A program made the position numbers and the translations under genes. Below are positions 1-7,841 of a stretch of DNA of 19,856 bases, one piece after another. This DNA comes from an uncultured Phycisphaerales bacterium (GTDB lineage Bacteria > Planctomycetota > Phycisphaerae > Phycisphaerales > SM1A02). The stretch lies in the NCBI GenBank assembly GCA_946886375.1, contig CAMPIL010000014.1:1-19856 (forward strand). The letters run 5' to 3'. The notes under the pieces are model-generated. The model did no database searches. It saw nothing but the letters and a program-made list of their open reading frames with translations, and was not told the DNA's origin. Numbering within the stretch: position 1 is the stretch's first letter; every line of letters starts with the position of its first letter.

Positions 1-316
1 GCAGTCTATCGCGTTGGAGTCGGGCCAGATCAAAGCCAAGGGAGCGCACGTTCTGCGGGAGTTCGCCGGGAGTTTCTTCGAATGCGAAGTACGCGCCGGG
101 TTCATTGAATTCGGTGGCGCCGCGGACGATGAACTCCATGGCCATGAGGGTCTTGCCGCACCCCGCGCCGCCGCAGATCAATGTTGGGCGGCCCTTGGGC
201 AACCCGCCATCGGTGATTTCATCCAGGCCGGTGATGCCGGTCAGGGCCTTTTCGATTTGCCCGTTCCGGGATGCTCCAGCCCTGTCTTGGTTTTGAGCTG
301 AACGTCGCTTGGCCAT
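1..316 (-). CDS. kaiC: KaiC-family RecA-like ATPase, N-terminal part (cut by window edge)
   Basis: The minus strand from an ATG at 316 stays open to the left edge and gives about 105 residues. It contains a GITGLDEITDGGLPKGR stretch, a Walker A motif GGAGCGKTL, then AYFAFEETPGEL and NVRSLGFDL. These match in order the start of a KaiC CI-type domain (GxDxISxGGLPxGR, GxxGxGKT, FEETP, NxxSxGxDL). KaiC-family proteins are cytosolic hexameric ATPases. In cyanobacteria KaiC is the clock core, while many other bacteria carry KaiC-like proteins in signalling roles without a full clock. Whether a second domain follows cannot be seen. No clear Shine-Dalgarno sequence precedes the ATG. The gene is divergent from the acyl-CoA dehydrogenase at 779. 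The family call is strong; a circadian role is not implied. Confidence 0.85.
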   Translation of the reverse strand, partial: MAKRRSAQNQDRAGASRNGQIEKALTGITGLDEITDGGLPKGRPTLICGGAGCGKTLMAMEFIVRGATEFNEPGAYFAFEETPGELPQNVRSLGFDLARLQRDRL

Positions 317-778
317 CAGCCGGATGTTACCGGTCTTAACAGGGTCGGTCCATACGAAACGGCACAGCGTAGTGCTGGATTTGATGAAGTTGCTTGGCCC
401 TATTCTGGACGAACGTGTTGGCGTTGAGCGTTGCGCAGCGCCAACCCTGAAGATGGATTTGGAGTTGATCGAACAAGCGCCGTCGAATCGCATGCGCGGC
501 GCGAGCGTCAAGCACTGCCACGCATCTGGAGAGCGCTTGGAAAAGAGTCCGGGTGGTCGATCCCGTTTACGGTCATCAACGGCTGGCCTCTGCCCGTGCT
601 TTTGAGCGGCTGGCCGGCGGCGGTGACGCGGCGAATTTTGCACGCGAGGCAGCGGAGAATGCGCGCGGGGACGTGACCTGCGGGGACAGTGCAAATTGTG
701 GCAAAATCCGTTGTCGGCCGTACAATCCCAAGGCTCGCCACGACCCGGCTTGGCCGGGCGAGGCACAGGAGAATCGTT
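317..778. other. Divergent intergenic region, no convincing gene
   Basis: This 462-bp stretch lies between the KaiC-like start (316, minus) and the acyl-CoA dehydrogenase start (779, plus). Several short open frames cross it on both strands, but none has a recognisable domain, a ribosome-binding site or a conserved-looking composition. A TACAAT hexamer at 721-726 could be the -10 element of a promoter for the rightward gene. Its best upstream partner, TTGTGG at 696-701, is poor and 19 bp away. I see nothing else in it. Confidence 0.5.
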
Positions 779-2728
779 GTGTCCAAGTCTTCCCCGCGTG
801 ATCTGTCCCAGGAACTCAAGAACGTTTCCGCCAAGGATCGCAAGCAGATCGAGCAGGCCCAGGAAATGCTTGGTCCCGATCCGGAGACGATGGGGTTCAT
901 CAAGAACATTTTCTGGGGCAACTTCCGCGAAGATATGGTCTTTCCCTTCCCTGAAGTCTCGGCTGAAGAAACCGCGCGCTGCGATCAACTGCTCGCCGCC
1001 TTGGATGAGTACCTTCGCACCGAGCACCCGCACTTTGAAATCGATCAGAAGCAGTACATCCCCGACTGGGTCGTGAAGAAACTGTTCGACCTGGGTGTGC
1101 TGGGGATGATCATTCCCAAGGAATATGGCGGGGGCGGCTTCGGCATCACGAGTTACAACCGCGTGCTGGAACGCATCGGCATGTCGTGCGGGTCCACGGC
1201 GGTGATGGTCTCGGCCCACCAGTCCATCGGCTGCGGGGCACTGGTGCTCTTCGGCAACGAGAAGCAGAAGAACTCCTACCTGCCGCGCATGGCCACCGAC
1301 ACGCTCAGCGCGTTCTGCCTGAGCGAGCCCAACGTCGGCTGCGACGCAGGCGGGCAGGAAACCCGATGTGAACTCACGCCCGACGGAAAGCACTACATCC
1401 TCAACGGCGAAAAGAAGTGGGCCACCTCCGGCGCGCTCTCGGGCCTGTTCACCGTCATGGCGAATCAGATGGTGAAGGACCCGGAGACCGGCAAGGAGAA
1501 GAAAAAAGTCACGGCGTTGATCTGCACGCCGGACATGGATGGCATCGACATCTTCAGCCGCAACCGCAGCAAGTGCGGAATTCGCGGCACGTGGCAGGCG
1601 CGGATCTGCTTCACCAACGTGAAGGTGCCGCGCGAAAATCTGCTGCACAAGGAAGGAAAGGGACTCAACGTCGCGCTGACGTGCCTGAACTATGGCCGAT
1701 GCACGCTTTCGGCGGGCATGGTGGGCGCGGGCAAGGCGGCCTACGAGCAGGCGGTCAAGTGGTCGCAGTACCGCTACCAGTTCGAACGGCCGATCGGCGA
1801 GTTCGAGCAGATACAGGAAAAGGTCGCCATCATGGCCGCGTACTGCTACGCCATGGACGCCATGCTGTACATGACCTGTGGCATCGTCGATCGCAAGGAC
1901 GATGACATCATGCTGGAGACGGCGATCTGCAAGATCTTCTGCAGCGAGATGGGATTCCGCACGGTCGATCATGCGCTTCAGGTGATGGGGGGCGAAGGCT
2001 ACATGACCGAGAACGTGGTCGAACGCCTGTGGCGCGACAGCCGCATCAACATCATCGTGGAAGGCGCGAATGAGGTGATGCACAGTTTCGTCTTCGCCTA
2101 CGGCTCCAAGCAACTGGGCGAATACATGCTGGGCGTGAAGAAGAATCCATTTGCGAACCTGGGCGCGGCGATGCAGATTGCGGCTGAACTGTTCCTGGGC
2201 ATTCGCAGGGCCGCGCCCAAGATCACGCGCGTGCACCCGCGCCTGGCCGACCTGTCTCATGATCTCGAACGCCGCGTGCGCGACTTCAGCCATCGGGTCA
2301 AACTCATGTTCAAGGAGCACGAGGAGAAACTCATCACCCGCCAGATGATTCACTATCGCCTGAGCACGGCGGTGGTGTGGATGCATGCGATGGCGTGCAG
2401 CCTTTCGAAACTGGACCGCTCCATTCGCGATGGCATCGACGGCGCGCAACTTGAGCACGACATGGCAATCGTGAGACAGGTGTTCGCGCTAGGCGGCGAG
2501 GAAATCGACGTCTGCATGCGCGGCTTGCGTAAGAATTCCGATCAGACCATGCTCTCGGCGGCGGCTGCGGCGATGAAGCGCATCGAAAGCCTGCCGAATT
2601 CGGATTATGTCATCCCCGAGAAGACGCCAGACTTGTCAGCCCGAGGCAAAGGCCGCAAGCCCGATCAGACGCACATCCAGCAGTTTGGGTCCGGTTCCAC
2701 CGTTTCCGCCGAGAACGTCCCGGTGTAG
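779..2728 (+). CDS. Acyl-CoA dehydrogenase, long form with C-terminal helical extension
   Basis: This is a flavoprotein that would introduce the alpha-beta double bond into an acyl-CoA. The first family signature appears as FCLSEPNVGCDAGG and the second as QVMGGEGYMTENVVERLWRD. The catalytic base is predicted to be Glu428 in the motif IIVEGANEV. At 649 residues it is much longer than short- and medium-chain enzymes (about 380-400). The extra C-terminal helical region, about residues 460-649, resembles the VLCAD/ACAD9 type. I chose GTG 779 because AGGAG lies at 767-771, seven bases upstream; the frame is also open from GTG 689, but those 30 residues look non-coding. The gene is followed after 68 bp by a leucine-type dehydrogenase, which suggests amino-acid or fatty-acid catabolism. 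Substrate chain length cannot be read from the sequence. Confidence 0.93.
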   Translation: MSKSSPRDLSQELKNVSAKDRKQIEQAQEMLGPDPETMGFIKNIFWGNFREDMVFPFPEVSAEETARCDQLLAALDEYLRTEHPHFEIDQKQYIPDWVVKKLFDLGVLGMIIPKEYGGGGFGITSYNRVLERIGMSCGSTAVMVSAHQSIGCGALVLFGNEKQKNSYLPRMATDTLSAFCLSEPNVGCDAGGQETRCELTPDGKHYILNGEKKWATSGALSGLFTVMANQMVKDPETGKEKKKVTALICTPDMDGIDIFSRNRSKCGIRGTWQARICFTNVKVPRENLLHKEGKGLNVALTCLNYGRCTLSAGMVGAGKAAYEQAVKWSQYRYQFERPIGEFEQIQEKVAIMAAYCYAMDAMLYMTCGIVDRKDDDIMLETAICKIFCSEMGFRTVDHALQVMGGEGYMTENVVERLWRDSRINIIVEGANEVMHSFVFAYGSKQLGEYMLGVKKNPFANLGAAMQIAAELFLGIRRAAPKITRVHPRLADLSHDLERRVRDFSHRVKLMFKEHEEKLITRQMIHYRLSTAVVWMHAMACSLSKLDRSIRDGIDGAQLEHDMAIVRQVFALGGEEIDVCMRGLRKNSDQTMLSAAAAAMKRIESLPNSDYVIPEKTPDLSARGKGRKPDQTHIQQFGSGSTVSAENVPV

Positions 2729-2796
2729 GACAGTGCTTAGGCTGTAGTCCCTGATGCCAACCCTCGCCCGCAAACCCCTAACTTGCGAGTCATCCC

Positions 2797-3936
2797 ATGC
2801 CAGTTTTCGACCAAATTATTGAACGCGGCCACGAGCGTGTGTGCTTCCACCATGACCCCAGAACCGGTCTGAAGGCGATCGTCGCCATTCACAACACCGT
2901 GCTGGGCAACGCCTTGGGCGGGACGCGGCGGTGGTTCTACGAAACCGAGGACGATGCGCTGTACGACGTGCTGCGCCTTTCGCAGGGCATGACGTACAAG
3001 TCCGCCGCGGCCGGCCTGCCCATGGGCGGAGCCAAAAGCGTGATCATGATGCCCAAGCCCGGCGCCAAAGCCGCTGAGGCCGAGGCCCGCGCCATGGGCC
3101 GCTTCGTGGACACCTTCCAGGGCGTGTACATCGCCGCCGAAGACGTCGGCGTCAACACGCAGTTCGTCGATTGGATGGCCATGGAAACCAAGCACGTGAT
3201 GGGCGGCGAAAAGGTTTCCACCGGCGGCGACCCTTCGCCGCACACCGCCCAGGGCGTGGTGAACGCAATGAAGGCCGCGCTGCGGCATCTGGGCAAGCCC
3301 GCCGACTTCAAGGGTCTGACCATCGCGCTGCAGGGCGTGGGCAACGTGGGCTACAACGTGGCGAAGATTCTGAAGGCCGCCGGCGCCAAGATCATCGCCG
3401 CAGACATCAACCAGGCGAATCTGGACAAGGCCGTGCGCGACTGCGGCGTCAAAGCCGTGACGGAAGACCAGATTCTCACCAGCACGTGCGACATCCTTTC
3501 GCCCTGCGCGCTGGGCGGCGTGGTCGATGGCCACGTGGCGAACCAGTTGAAGTGCGAGATCCTCTGCCCCGGCGCGAATAACGTGCTGGATGATCCCGAC
3601 GAGGACGCCGTGATCCTGAAGGGCAGGGGCATTCTGTACGTCCCTGATTTCATCGCCAACGCCGGCGGCGTGATTCACCTTGCGGGCCTGTACCTGGGCT
3701 ACACCAACCAGCAGTTGGCGCAGAAGGTGGCGGACATCGAAGCGACTGCGCTGCAGGTGCTGGCGGACGCCGAAAGCGCTTCCATCACCACGCACGCGGC
3801 GGCGGTGAAATTGGCCGAGCGCAAGATCGCCGAGGGCGCGAAAGCGAAGGCCGGCAACGGCGGCTCAAAGCGCTGTTGCGGCGGCGGCGATTGCAAAGAG
3901 CAGGACTCATCCCGCGAGCAGATGGTCGCAGGGTGA
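2797..3936 (+). CDS. Leucine/valine-type (Glu/Leu/Phe/Val family) amino-acid dehydrogenase
   Basis: The enzyme would oxidatively deaminate a hydrophobic amino acid with NAD+ to its 2-oxo acid plus ammonia. The motif MTYKSAAAGLPMGGAKSVI places Lys68 and Lys80 at the same numbers as the substrate-binding and catalytic lysines of Bacillus leucine dehydrogenase. The Rossmann motif GVGNVGYNVAKIL follows near residues 180-195. The overall length (379 residues) is slightly more than typical (about 364), because of a tail after about residue 348 that is Gly/Lys-rich and ends with a CCGGGDC cluster not expected in the family. It lies in the same orientation between the acyl-CoA dehydrogenase and the 2-oxo acid dehydrogenase genes, fitting the first step of branched-chain amino acid breakdown. 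ATG 2797 has no strong Shine-Dalgarno sequence. Preference for Leu, Val or Phe is not determined. Confidence 0.92.
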   Translation: MPVFDQIIERGHERVCFHHDPRTGLKAIVAIHNTVLGNALGGTRRWFYETEDDALYDVLRLSQGMTYKSAAAGLPMGGAKSVIMMPKPGAKAAEAEARAMGRFVDTFQGVYIAAEDVGVNTQFVDWMAMETKHVMGGEKVSTGGDPSPHTAQGVVNAMKAALRHLGKPADFKGLTIALQGVGNVGYNVAKILKAAGAKIIAADINQANLDKAVRDCGVKAVTEDQILTSTCDILSPCALGGVVDGHVANQLKCEILCPGANNVLDDPDEDAVILKGRGILYVPDFIANAGGVIHLAGLYLGYTNQQLAQKVADIEATALQVLADAESASITTHAAAVKLAERKIAEGAKAKAGNGGSKRCCGGGDCKEQDSSREQMVAG

Positions 3937-3960
3937 TTCAGGCGAGCCTCAATCGATCAA

Positions 3961-4560
3961 TCAATCCTGCAACTTCCATTCCGAGAACATTGCTGGTCCG
4001 CGCATTTCAGCGCCGAGTTCGCCCAGCCACTCGGCGACTGCGTGGTTTGAGTTGTAGCAGATGGTGTACTGCCTTGGATGGCGCACGAACTCCAAGGCGT
4101 ATGGTTCGTTTCTCACCAACGAGTCCGCATTCTCAAGAAAGATATCGTCCATCCGGCGATTGAGTTCATCAACACGTCGGCGATCGACGTGGATTGCAAA
4201 GACCTTCTCCGATTCGAGATCGAACTTGCGCAGCATGTCGCGCATGTCGGATGGACGATTGATGATTCCGCGTCCAAGCGCGCCTTGGGTGGGCCAGAAC
4301 AATGCAGCGATTCCCTGGACGAAGCCGACTTTCATCAGCGCGTACCAGTTCCAGTCGCCGTACACGTACCGGGTGAAGCTGCCATCATCGCGAGGAACCG
4401 CCAGCGAAGACGTGCGGCCGTGGTCTAATAGATACACTGTGACCGGTTGCTGTGGCGATGGCGGCGGAACGATCGTCGTGGCACATCCGGCCAGCGTCAT
4501 AGTCAGTATGCCGCCGATCAGAATCAACACCCCGAGATTGGCGTGCTGGTTTTCACGCAC
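3961..4560 (-). CDS. Predicted lipoprotein, DUF2459-like or papain/NlpC-like fold possible
   Basis: From GTG 4560 the protein begins with a short polar n-region, a hydrophobic stretch GVLILIGGILTMTLA and a lipobox LAGC with Cys26. It should therefore be exported and lipid-anchored. The mature part (about 174 residues) has YLLDHGRTSSLAVP, then YVYGDWNWYALM, and later a CYNSNHAVAEWL segment. A Cys and His arranged with an early His-containing strand is reminiscent of DUF2459-type or NlpC/P60-like proteins, but I cannot confirm it. A longer in-frame GTG at 4608 would give a 25-residue n-region, which is less normal for a signal peptide; neither start has a clear ribosome-binding site. The gene converges with the amino-acid dehydrogenase, with 24 bp between the stop codons. 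Function is unknown. Confidence 0.72.
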   Translation of the reverse strand: MRENQHANLGVLILIGGILTMTLAGCATTIVPPPSPQQPVTVYLLDHGRTSSLAVPRDDGSFTRYVYGDWNWYALMKVGFVQGIAALFWPTQGALGRGIINRPSDMRDMLRKFDLESEKVFAIHVDRRRVDELNRRMDDIFLENADSLVRNEPYALEFVRHPRQYTICYNSNHAVAEWLGELGAEMRGPAMFSEWKLQD

Positions 4561-4634
4561 TTCGTTCCGGCGGGGGAATTCGCAGGATGCGAGGTTCGTC
4601 TTGACCACGTTCGAATCATATTCACGTGTCGAAA

Positions 4635-4769
4635 ATGTCGAAAATAGTGCCAGGCGCCATTTTCCCCTCCTGCGTTCGCTGCCGATACAAGCTCCAGCCC
4701 GAGCAGACCCGATGCAGCGAATGCGGCGACATGATCAGCACGACGACCTTGACTGCGCAATGCGCCTGA
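4635..4769 (+). CDS. Possible 44-residue zinc-ribbon protein
   Basis: A short frame from ATG 4635 to TGA 4767-4769 encodes 44 residues with CVRCRYKLQPEQTRCSECG. This gives two CxxC knuckles (Cys13/Cys16 and Cys27/Cys30) ten residues apart. The pattern C-x2-C-x-Y-x-L...R-C-x2-C-G is a very common planctomycete zinc-ribbon signature. It suggests that the frame is either a real miniprotein or the remnant of a larger protein. There is no clear Shine-Dalgarno sequence upstream. It sits between the divergent lipoprotein start and the 21-bp repeat array. The motif makes it more than a random frame, but expression is uncertain. Confidence 0.42.
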   Translation: MSKIVPGAIFPSCVRCRYKLQPEQTRCSECGDMISTTTLTAQCA

Positions 4770-4781
4770 CATCGTCCGAAA

Positions 4782-5150
4782 ATCTCACGGAATGAAATCT
4801 TCATTCCGCGAAGTGAAACTTCCATTCCACGAAATGAAACGTCCGCTCCACGGAATGAAACGTCCGCTCCACGGAATGAAACGTCCGCTCCACGGAATGA
4901 ATCATCCGCTCCCGGGAATGAAGCATCCGCTCCGTGGAGCGGAAACTCCATTCCACGGAATCAAGGCTCCATTCCACGGAATCAGGTCTCCATTCCACGG
5001 AATCAAACCACCGCTCCCGGGAGCGAATGCTCCGCTCCGCGAAGTGAATCGGCCGCTCCAAGGAATGATTGCCTGGCTCCACGGTATGAACGCCTGAGAA
5101 CGCGACTTCCCCCACAGGCTCCGCGTCTTCTGCCACAGGCTGCGCGCTTT
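4782..5150. repeat. 21-bp tandem array with 12-bp palindromic cores
   Basis: Fifteen consecutive units start every 21 bp from 4782 to 5076. Each is a 12-bp core plus a 9-bp spacer (typically GAAACGTCC). Cores are GCTCC or ATTCC, two bases, then GGAAT, GGAGC or a near variant. Perfect palindromes occur at 4950, 4971 and 4992 apart from the central two bases (ATTCCACGGAAT) and at 5013 (GCTCCCGGGAGC). Two decayed cores at 5118 and 5139 remain exactly in phase after a missing one at 5097. The 21-bp period is about two helical turns, so all cores face the same side of the DNA. Because 21 is divisible by 3, several frames read through as heptapeptide repeats, for example MKRPLHG on the plus strand at 4792-5097. 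I treat those as a by-product rather than genes. Confidence 0.93.
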
Positions 5151-5271
5151 CCGAGATCACCCCGTGCGATTGTCCGCGTTCTGCGTGCTGTGGGAATATC
5201 GGGAAGCCAATGCCCAAGCCGGAAATTTCGGCCCACTGGGGTGGTTCCAGGGCGGCGATTGCTGAGGCTTT

Positions 5272-5280
5272 TGCTAGAAT
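5272..5280 (+). promoter_or_regulatory. Candidate extended -10 promoter for the E1 alpha operon
   Basis: The sequence TGCTAGAAT has an extended -10 form (TG, one base, then TAGAAT, 5 of 6 to consensus). No good -35 is present 17 bp upstream. Transcription would begin near 5287, leaving a leader of about 30 bases that contains AGGA at 5308-5311 before ATG 5318. Its position inside the upstream extension of the open frame supports the later start codon. Confidence 0.35.
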
Positions 5281-5317
5281 TGCCGGACTTGGACTGTCAC
5301 TACCCAGCAGGATTTTC

Positions 5318-6436
5318 ATGCCGATCAAACCTGTCTTTCAAACCACGATCGATAACGTCTCGATCCTCGATGAATCGGGGAACTTCGACGCCAAGCTCGG
5401 CAAGGGGCTGATCCCCGATGCCGATGCGGTGAAACTCTATGAGCACATGACGGTCTCGCGCCAACTGGATGAGGTCGCGTTCAAACTCCAACGGTCCGGC
5501 CGCATGGGCACGTACCCGCAGAACATGGGGCAGGAAGCCACCAGCACCGGCGCGGCGTATGCGCTCAAGAAAAGCGACTGGATGGTCACCGCGTATCGCG
5601 AGAACCCCGGCCTGTTCTGGCATGGCCTGCCACCGGAATACATTCTGCTCCATTGGATGGGGGATGAGCGCGGCAACCAGATTCCCGAAGGCGTGAACGT
5701 CACACCTATTTCCATTCCCATCGGCACGCACATGCTGCACGCGGCCGGCCTGGCCTGGGCGGCCAAGTACCGCAAGGAAGACCGAATCGCATGCACGTTC
5801 TTTGGCGACGGCGCGACCTCCGAAGGCGACTTCCATGAAGCCGCCAACTTCGCGGCCAACCTCAGCCTGCCGGTGATCTTCTTCTGCCAGAACAACGGCT
5901 GGGCGATTTCAGTTCCCACGTGCGTGCAGTGCTCGGCTCCGACAATCGCGCAGCGCGGCCTGGCCTACGGCATGGATTGCATCCAGTGCGATGGCAACGA
6001 CATCTTCGCGGTGGTGAAGGTGATGAAGGACGCCATCAACCGGGCCCGCAATGACAAGCGGCCGACGTTCATCGAGGCGCTGACGTATCGCCTGGGCGAT
6101 CACACCACGGCCGATGATGCGCGGCGATACCGCGACGGCGCGGAACTGGACCAGTGGAAGAAGCGCGATCCGATCACGCGCCTGGGCCTGTACCTGCGCG
6201 GCAAGAAACTGTGGGATGACAAGAAAGAAGCCGCATTGCAGGAGCGCGCCAAGGAAGAGGTGTCAGCGGTGGTAAAGCGCGCCGAGACAATCGCCTCGCC
6301 GGATAAATCGGAGTTCTTCAATTCCATGTACGCGGAACTGAGCGAAGAACTGCGCACCCAGCGCGATACGCGGGCAACGCACAGTTTGGGGCAGGAAATG
6401 CAGCAAGCCGAGGTCCGCCAGGAGGTTGAAACATGA
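5318..6436 (+). CDS. 2-oxo acid dehydrogenase E1 component, alpha subunit
   Basis: This is the thiamine-diphosphate-binding subunit that decarboxylates a 2-oxo acid in the first step of a pyruvate or branched-chain dehydrogenase complex. The TPP motif runs from GDG (163-165) to NN (192-193), as GDGATSEGDFHEAANF...CQNN. Other family features are GTYPQNMGQEA, YRENPGLFWHGLP and RGNQIPEGVN. The last resembles Gram-positive pyruvate dehydrogenase E1 alpha, so the substrate is ambiguous. I chose ATG 5318 (372 residues) because AGGA precedes it by six bases; the frame is open from ATG 5210, but that part overlaps the likely promoter. The stop codon overlaps the next start as ATGA. The nearby leucine-type dehydrogenase favours branched-chain 2-oxo acids by context only. 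Confidence 0.93.
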   Translation: MPIKPVFQTTIDNVSILDESGNFDAKLGKGLIPDADAVKLYEHMTVSRQLDEVAFKLQRSGRMGTYPQNMGQEATSTGAAYALKKSDWMVTAYRENPGLFWHGLPPEYILLHWMGDERGNQIPEGVNVTPISIPIGTHMLHAAGLAWAAKYRKEDRIACTFFGDGATSEGDFHEAANFAANLSLPVIFFCQNNGWAISVPTCVQCSAPTIAQRGLAYGMDCIQCDGNDIFAVVKVMKDAINRARNDKRPTFIEALTYRLGDHTTADDARRYRDGAELDQWKKRDPITRLGLYLRGKKLWDDKKEAALQERAKEEVSAVVKRAETIASPDKSEFFNSMYAELSEELRTQRDTRATHSLGQEMQQAEVRQEVET

Positions 6437-6711
6437 ATGACATTTCATTACGCGGGTGGCGAGTGCTCGCCAGCGCGATTCTGGCTGGCAGTTCCGGTAT
6501 CACGGTTGGATTGGCGACAATCGCACAAGGAAGTGGCAAGCCTGCAATCTATTTCGCATTCTTGCTCATGCTCTCTGCAGTTCTGATGCTTCCGACCATG
6601 TGGGAGAGCTTCTGTGCCGTGCTTGCGTTTCCATTTGTGTTTCTCCGGAACGTATATCGCCAAACAACGGCGTACGCCGATTCCACGTGGGATCGAAAGC
6701 AAAAGAGGTAA
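6433..6711 (+). CDS. Small membrane protein coupled to E1 alpha, unknown function
   Basis: The 92-residue protein starts at ATG 6433 inside the E1 alpha stop codon (ATGA overlap). A perfect AGGAGG at 6420-6425 lies seven bases upstream, so translation is very likely and coupled to E1 alpha. It has three hydrophobic stretches: about residues 9-31 (VLASAILAGSSGITVGL), 37-57 (PAIYFAFLLMLSAVLML) and 58-73 (SFCAVLAFPFVFL). A polar, basic C-terminus ends DRKQKR. This suggests an inner-membrane protein with two or three segments. I do not recognise the family. Its place between the two E1 subunit genes, with 78 bp before E1 beta, is unusual because these subunits are normally adjacent. It could anchor or modulate the complex, or be a neutral insertion. 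Confidence 0.72.
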   Translation: MNDISLRGWRVLASAILAGSSGITVGLATIAQGSGKPAIYFAFLLMLSAVLMLPTMWESFCAVLAFPFVFLRNVYRQTTAYADSTWDRKQKR

Positions 6712-6789
6712 TCGCAATCATTAGAACCGTTGTTTTAGTCATAAACAGCGGATTTGAGCCACCGCAATCCGACATCTGAACGAATTTCA

Positions 6790-7758
6790 ATGGCCAACCT
6801 CACACTCGTCCAAGCCATCAACCTCGCGCTCATCCAGGAAATGGAACTGGATGACCGGGTCATTCTTCTGGGTGAAGACATCGGCAAGAACGGCGGCGTG
6901 TTCCGCGTCACCGAAGGCCTCTGGCAACGCTTCGGCGCAGAGCGCGTCGTCGATACGCCTCTCGCAGAGTCGGGCATCATCGGCACCGCCGTGGGCCTGG
7001 CGATGGCGGGCATGCGGCCGATCCCGGAAATCCAGTTCGAAGGGTTCCTCGGTCCGGCCTACGACCAGATCTGCACCCACGCCGCGCGCATGAGAACCCG
7101 CACGCGCGGCGCATTCACCGTGCCCCTGACCATTCGCGTGCCGGTGGGCGGCGGCATTCACGCGCCGGAACTGCACAGCGATTCGCCCGAGGCGATTTAT
7201 TCGCACACCCCCGGCTTGAAGGTGGTGATGCCTTCATCGCCTTATGATGCCAAGGGTTTGCTCATCAGCGCGATCCGCGATCCCGATCCGGTGATTTTCT
7301 TCGAGCCCAAGCGGATTTACCGTGCCTTCCGCGAAGAAGTGCCGGAGGATGAATACACCATTCCCATCGGTCAGGCCCGCATCGTGACCGAAGGCGATGA
7401 GATGACGATGATCTCGTGGGGTGCGCCGGTCATTCAGTGCATGCAGGCGATTGAAAAGTCGGGCAAATCGATCGAATTGATCGATCTGCGCACGATTTCG
7501 CCTCTGGACACGCAGACGATCGTGAACTCGGTGCGCAAGACCGGCCGCGCGATCATCGTGCACGAGGCGCCCAAGACCTGCGGCTTCGGCGCGGAGATCG
7601 CCGCGCGCGTGATGGAACATTGCTTCCTGTATCTGGAAGCGCCGATCCAGCGCGTGACGGGTTTCGACACGATCATGCCGTATTACAAGTTGGAGTTGGA
7701 GTATCTGCCTGAAGAGCCGCGCATCAGCGAAGCGATCGAGCAGTTGGCGGGGTATTGA
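6790..7758 (+). CDS. 2-oxo acid dehydrogenase E1 component, beta subunit
   Basis: This 322-residue subunit pairs with E1 alpha in an alpha2-beta2 transketolase-like heterotetramer. Family hallmarks are LGEDIGKNGGVFRVTEGL, DTPLAESGIIGTAVGLA, PELHSDSPEAIYSHTPGLK and PSSPYDAKGLL. The C-terminal transketolase domain shows VDLRTISPLD and KTGRAIIVHEA. The ELHSDS segment resembles pyruvate dehydrogenase E1 beta, whereas the gene neighbourhood points to branched-chain substrates. I chose ATG 6790 because homologues begin at this Met and the upstream extension starts from a poor TTG at 6754. No clear Shine-Dalgarno sequence is present, so expression may depend on readthrough from the upstream genes. 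The E2 gene is separated by a 3-kb block on the opposite strand. Confidence 0.93.
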   Translation: MANLTLVQAINLALIQEMELDDRVILLGEDIGKNGGVFRVTEGLWQRFGAERVVDTPLAESGIIGTAVGLAMAGMRPIPEIQFEGFLGPAYDQICTHAARMRTRTRGAFTVPLTIRVPVGGGIHAPELHSDSPEAIYSHTPGLKVVMPSSPYDAKGLLISAIRDPDPVIFFEPKRIYRAFREEVPEDEYTIPIGQARIVTEGDEMTMISWGAPVIQCMQAIEKSGKSIELIDLRTISPLDTQTIVNSVRKTGRAIIVHEAPKTCGFGAEIAARVMEHCFLYLEAPIQRVTGFDTIMPYYKLELEYLPEEPRISEAIEQLAGY

Positions 7759-7800
7759 TCCTGATGGGCGCTGTTACCGTTTGGACTTTGGACGATTCAA

Positions 7801-7815
7801 GCGATTGACAATCGC
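7801..7815 (+). terminator. Weak candidate terminator downstream of E1 beta
   Basis: The perfect dyad GCGATTGACAATCGC can form a six-pair stem with a GAC loop, followed by ATCTTTCG. The U-tract is poor, so termination is tentative. It lies 42 bp after the E1 beta stop. Confidence 0.3.
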
Positions 7816-7841
7816 ATCTTTCGTCATAGATGTACAAGAAA

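Noticed and set aside
689..778. GTG 689 as start of the acyl-CoA dehydrogenase
   Set aside because: GTG 779 has AGGAG at proper distance, and the extra 30 residues are Arg-rich and unlike the family's N-terminus.
508..921. 137-residue minus-strand frame overlapping the acyl-CoA dehydrogenase start
   Set aside because: It overlaps a well-supported gene, has no recognisable domain and looks like a GC-rich shadow frame.
4792..5097. Open frame for a heptapeptide-repeat protein (MKRPLHG-like units), and similar minus-strand frames at 4622-4951 and 4801-5328
   Set aside because: The 21-bp period is a multiple of three, so frames through the array stay open automatically. None has a convincing ribosome-binding site, and the minus-strand frames end inside the array or run into unrelated sequence.
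4782..5150. CRISPR array
   Set aside because: The period is 21 bp with 9-bp, partly conserved spacers. CRISPR repeats and spacers are each about 25-40 bp, spacers are unique, and no cas gene is present.
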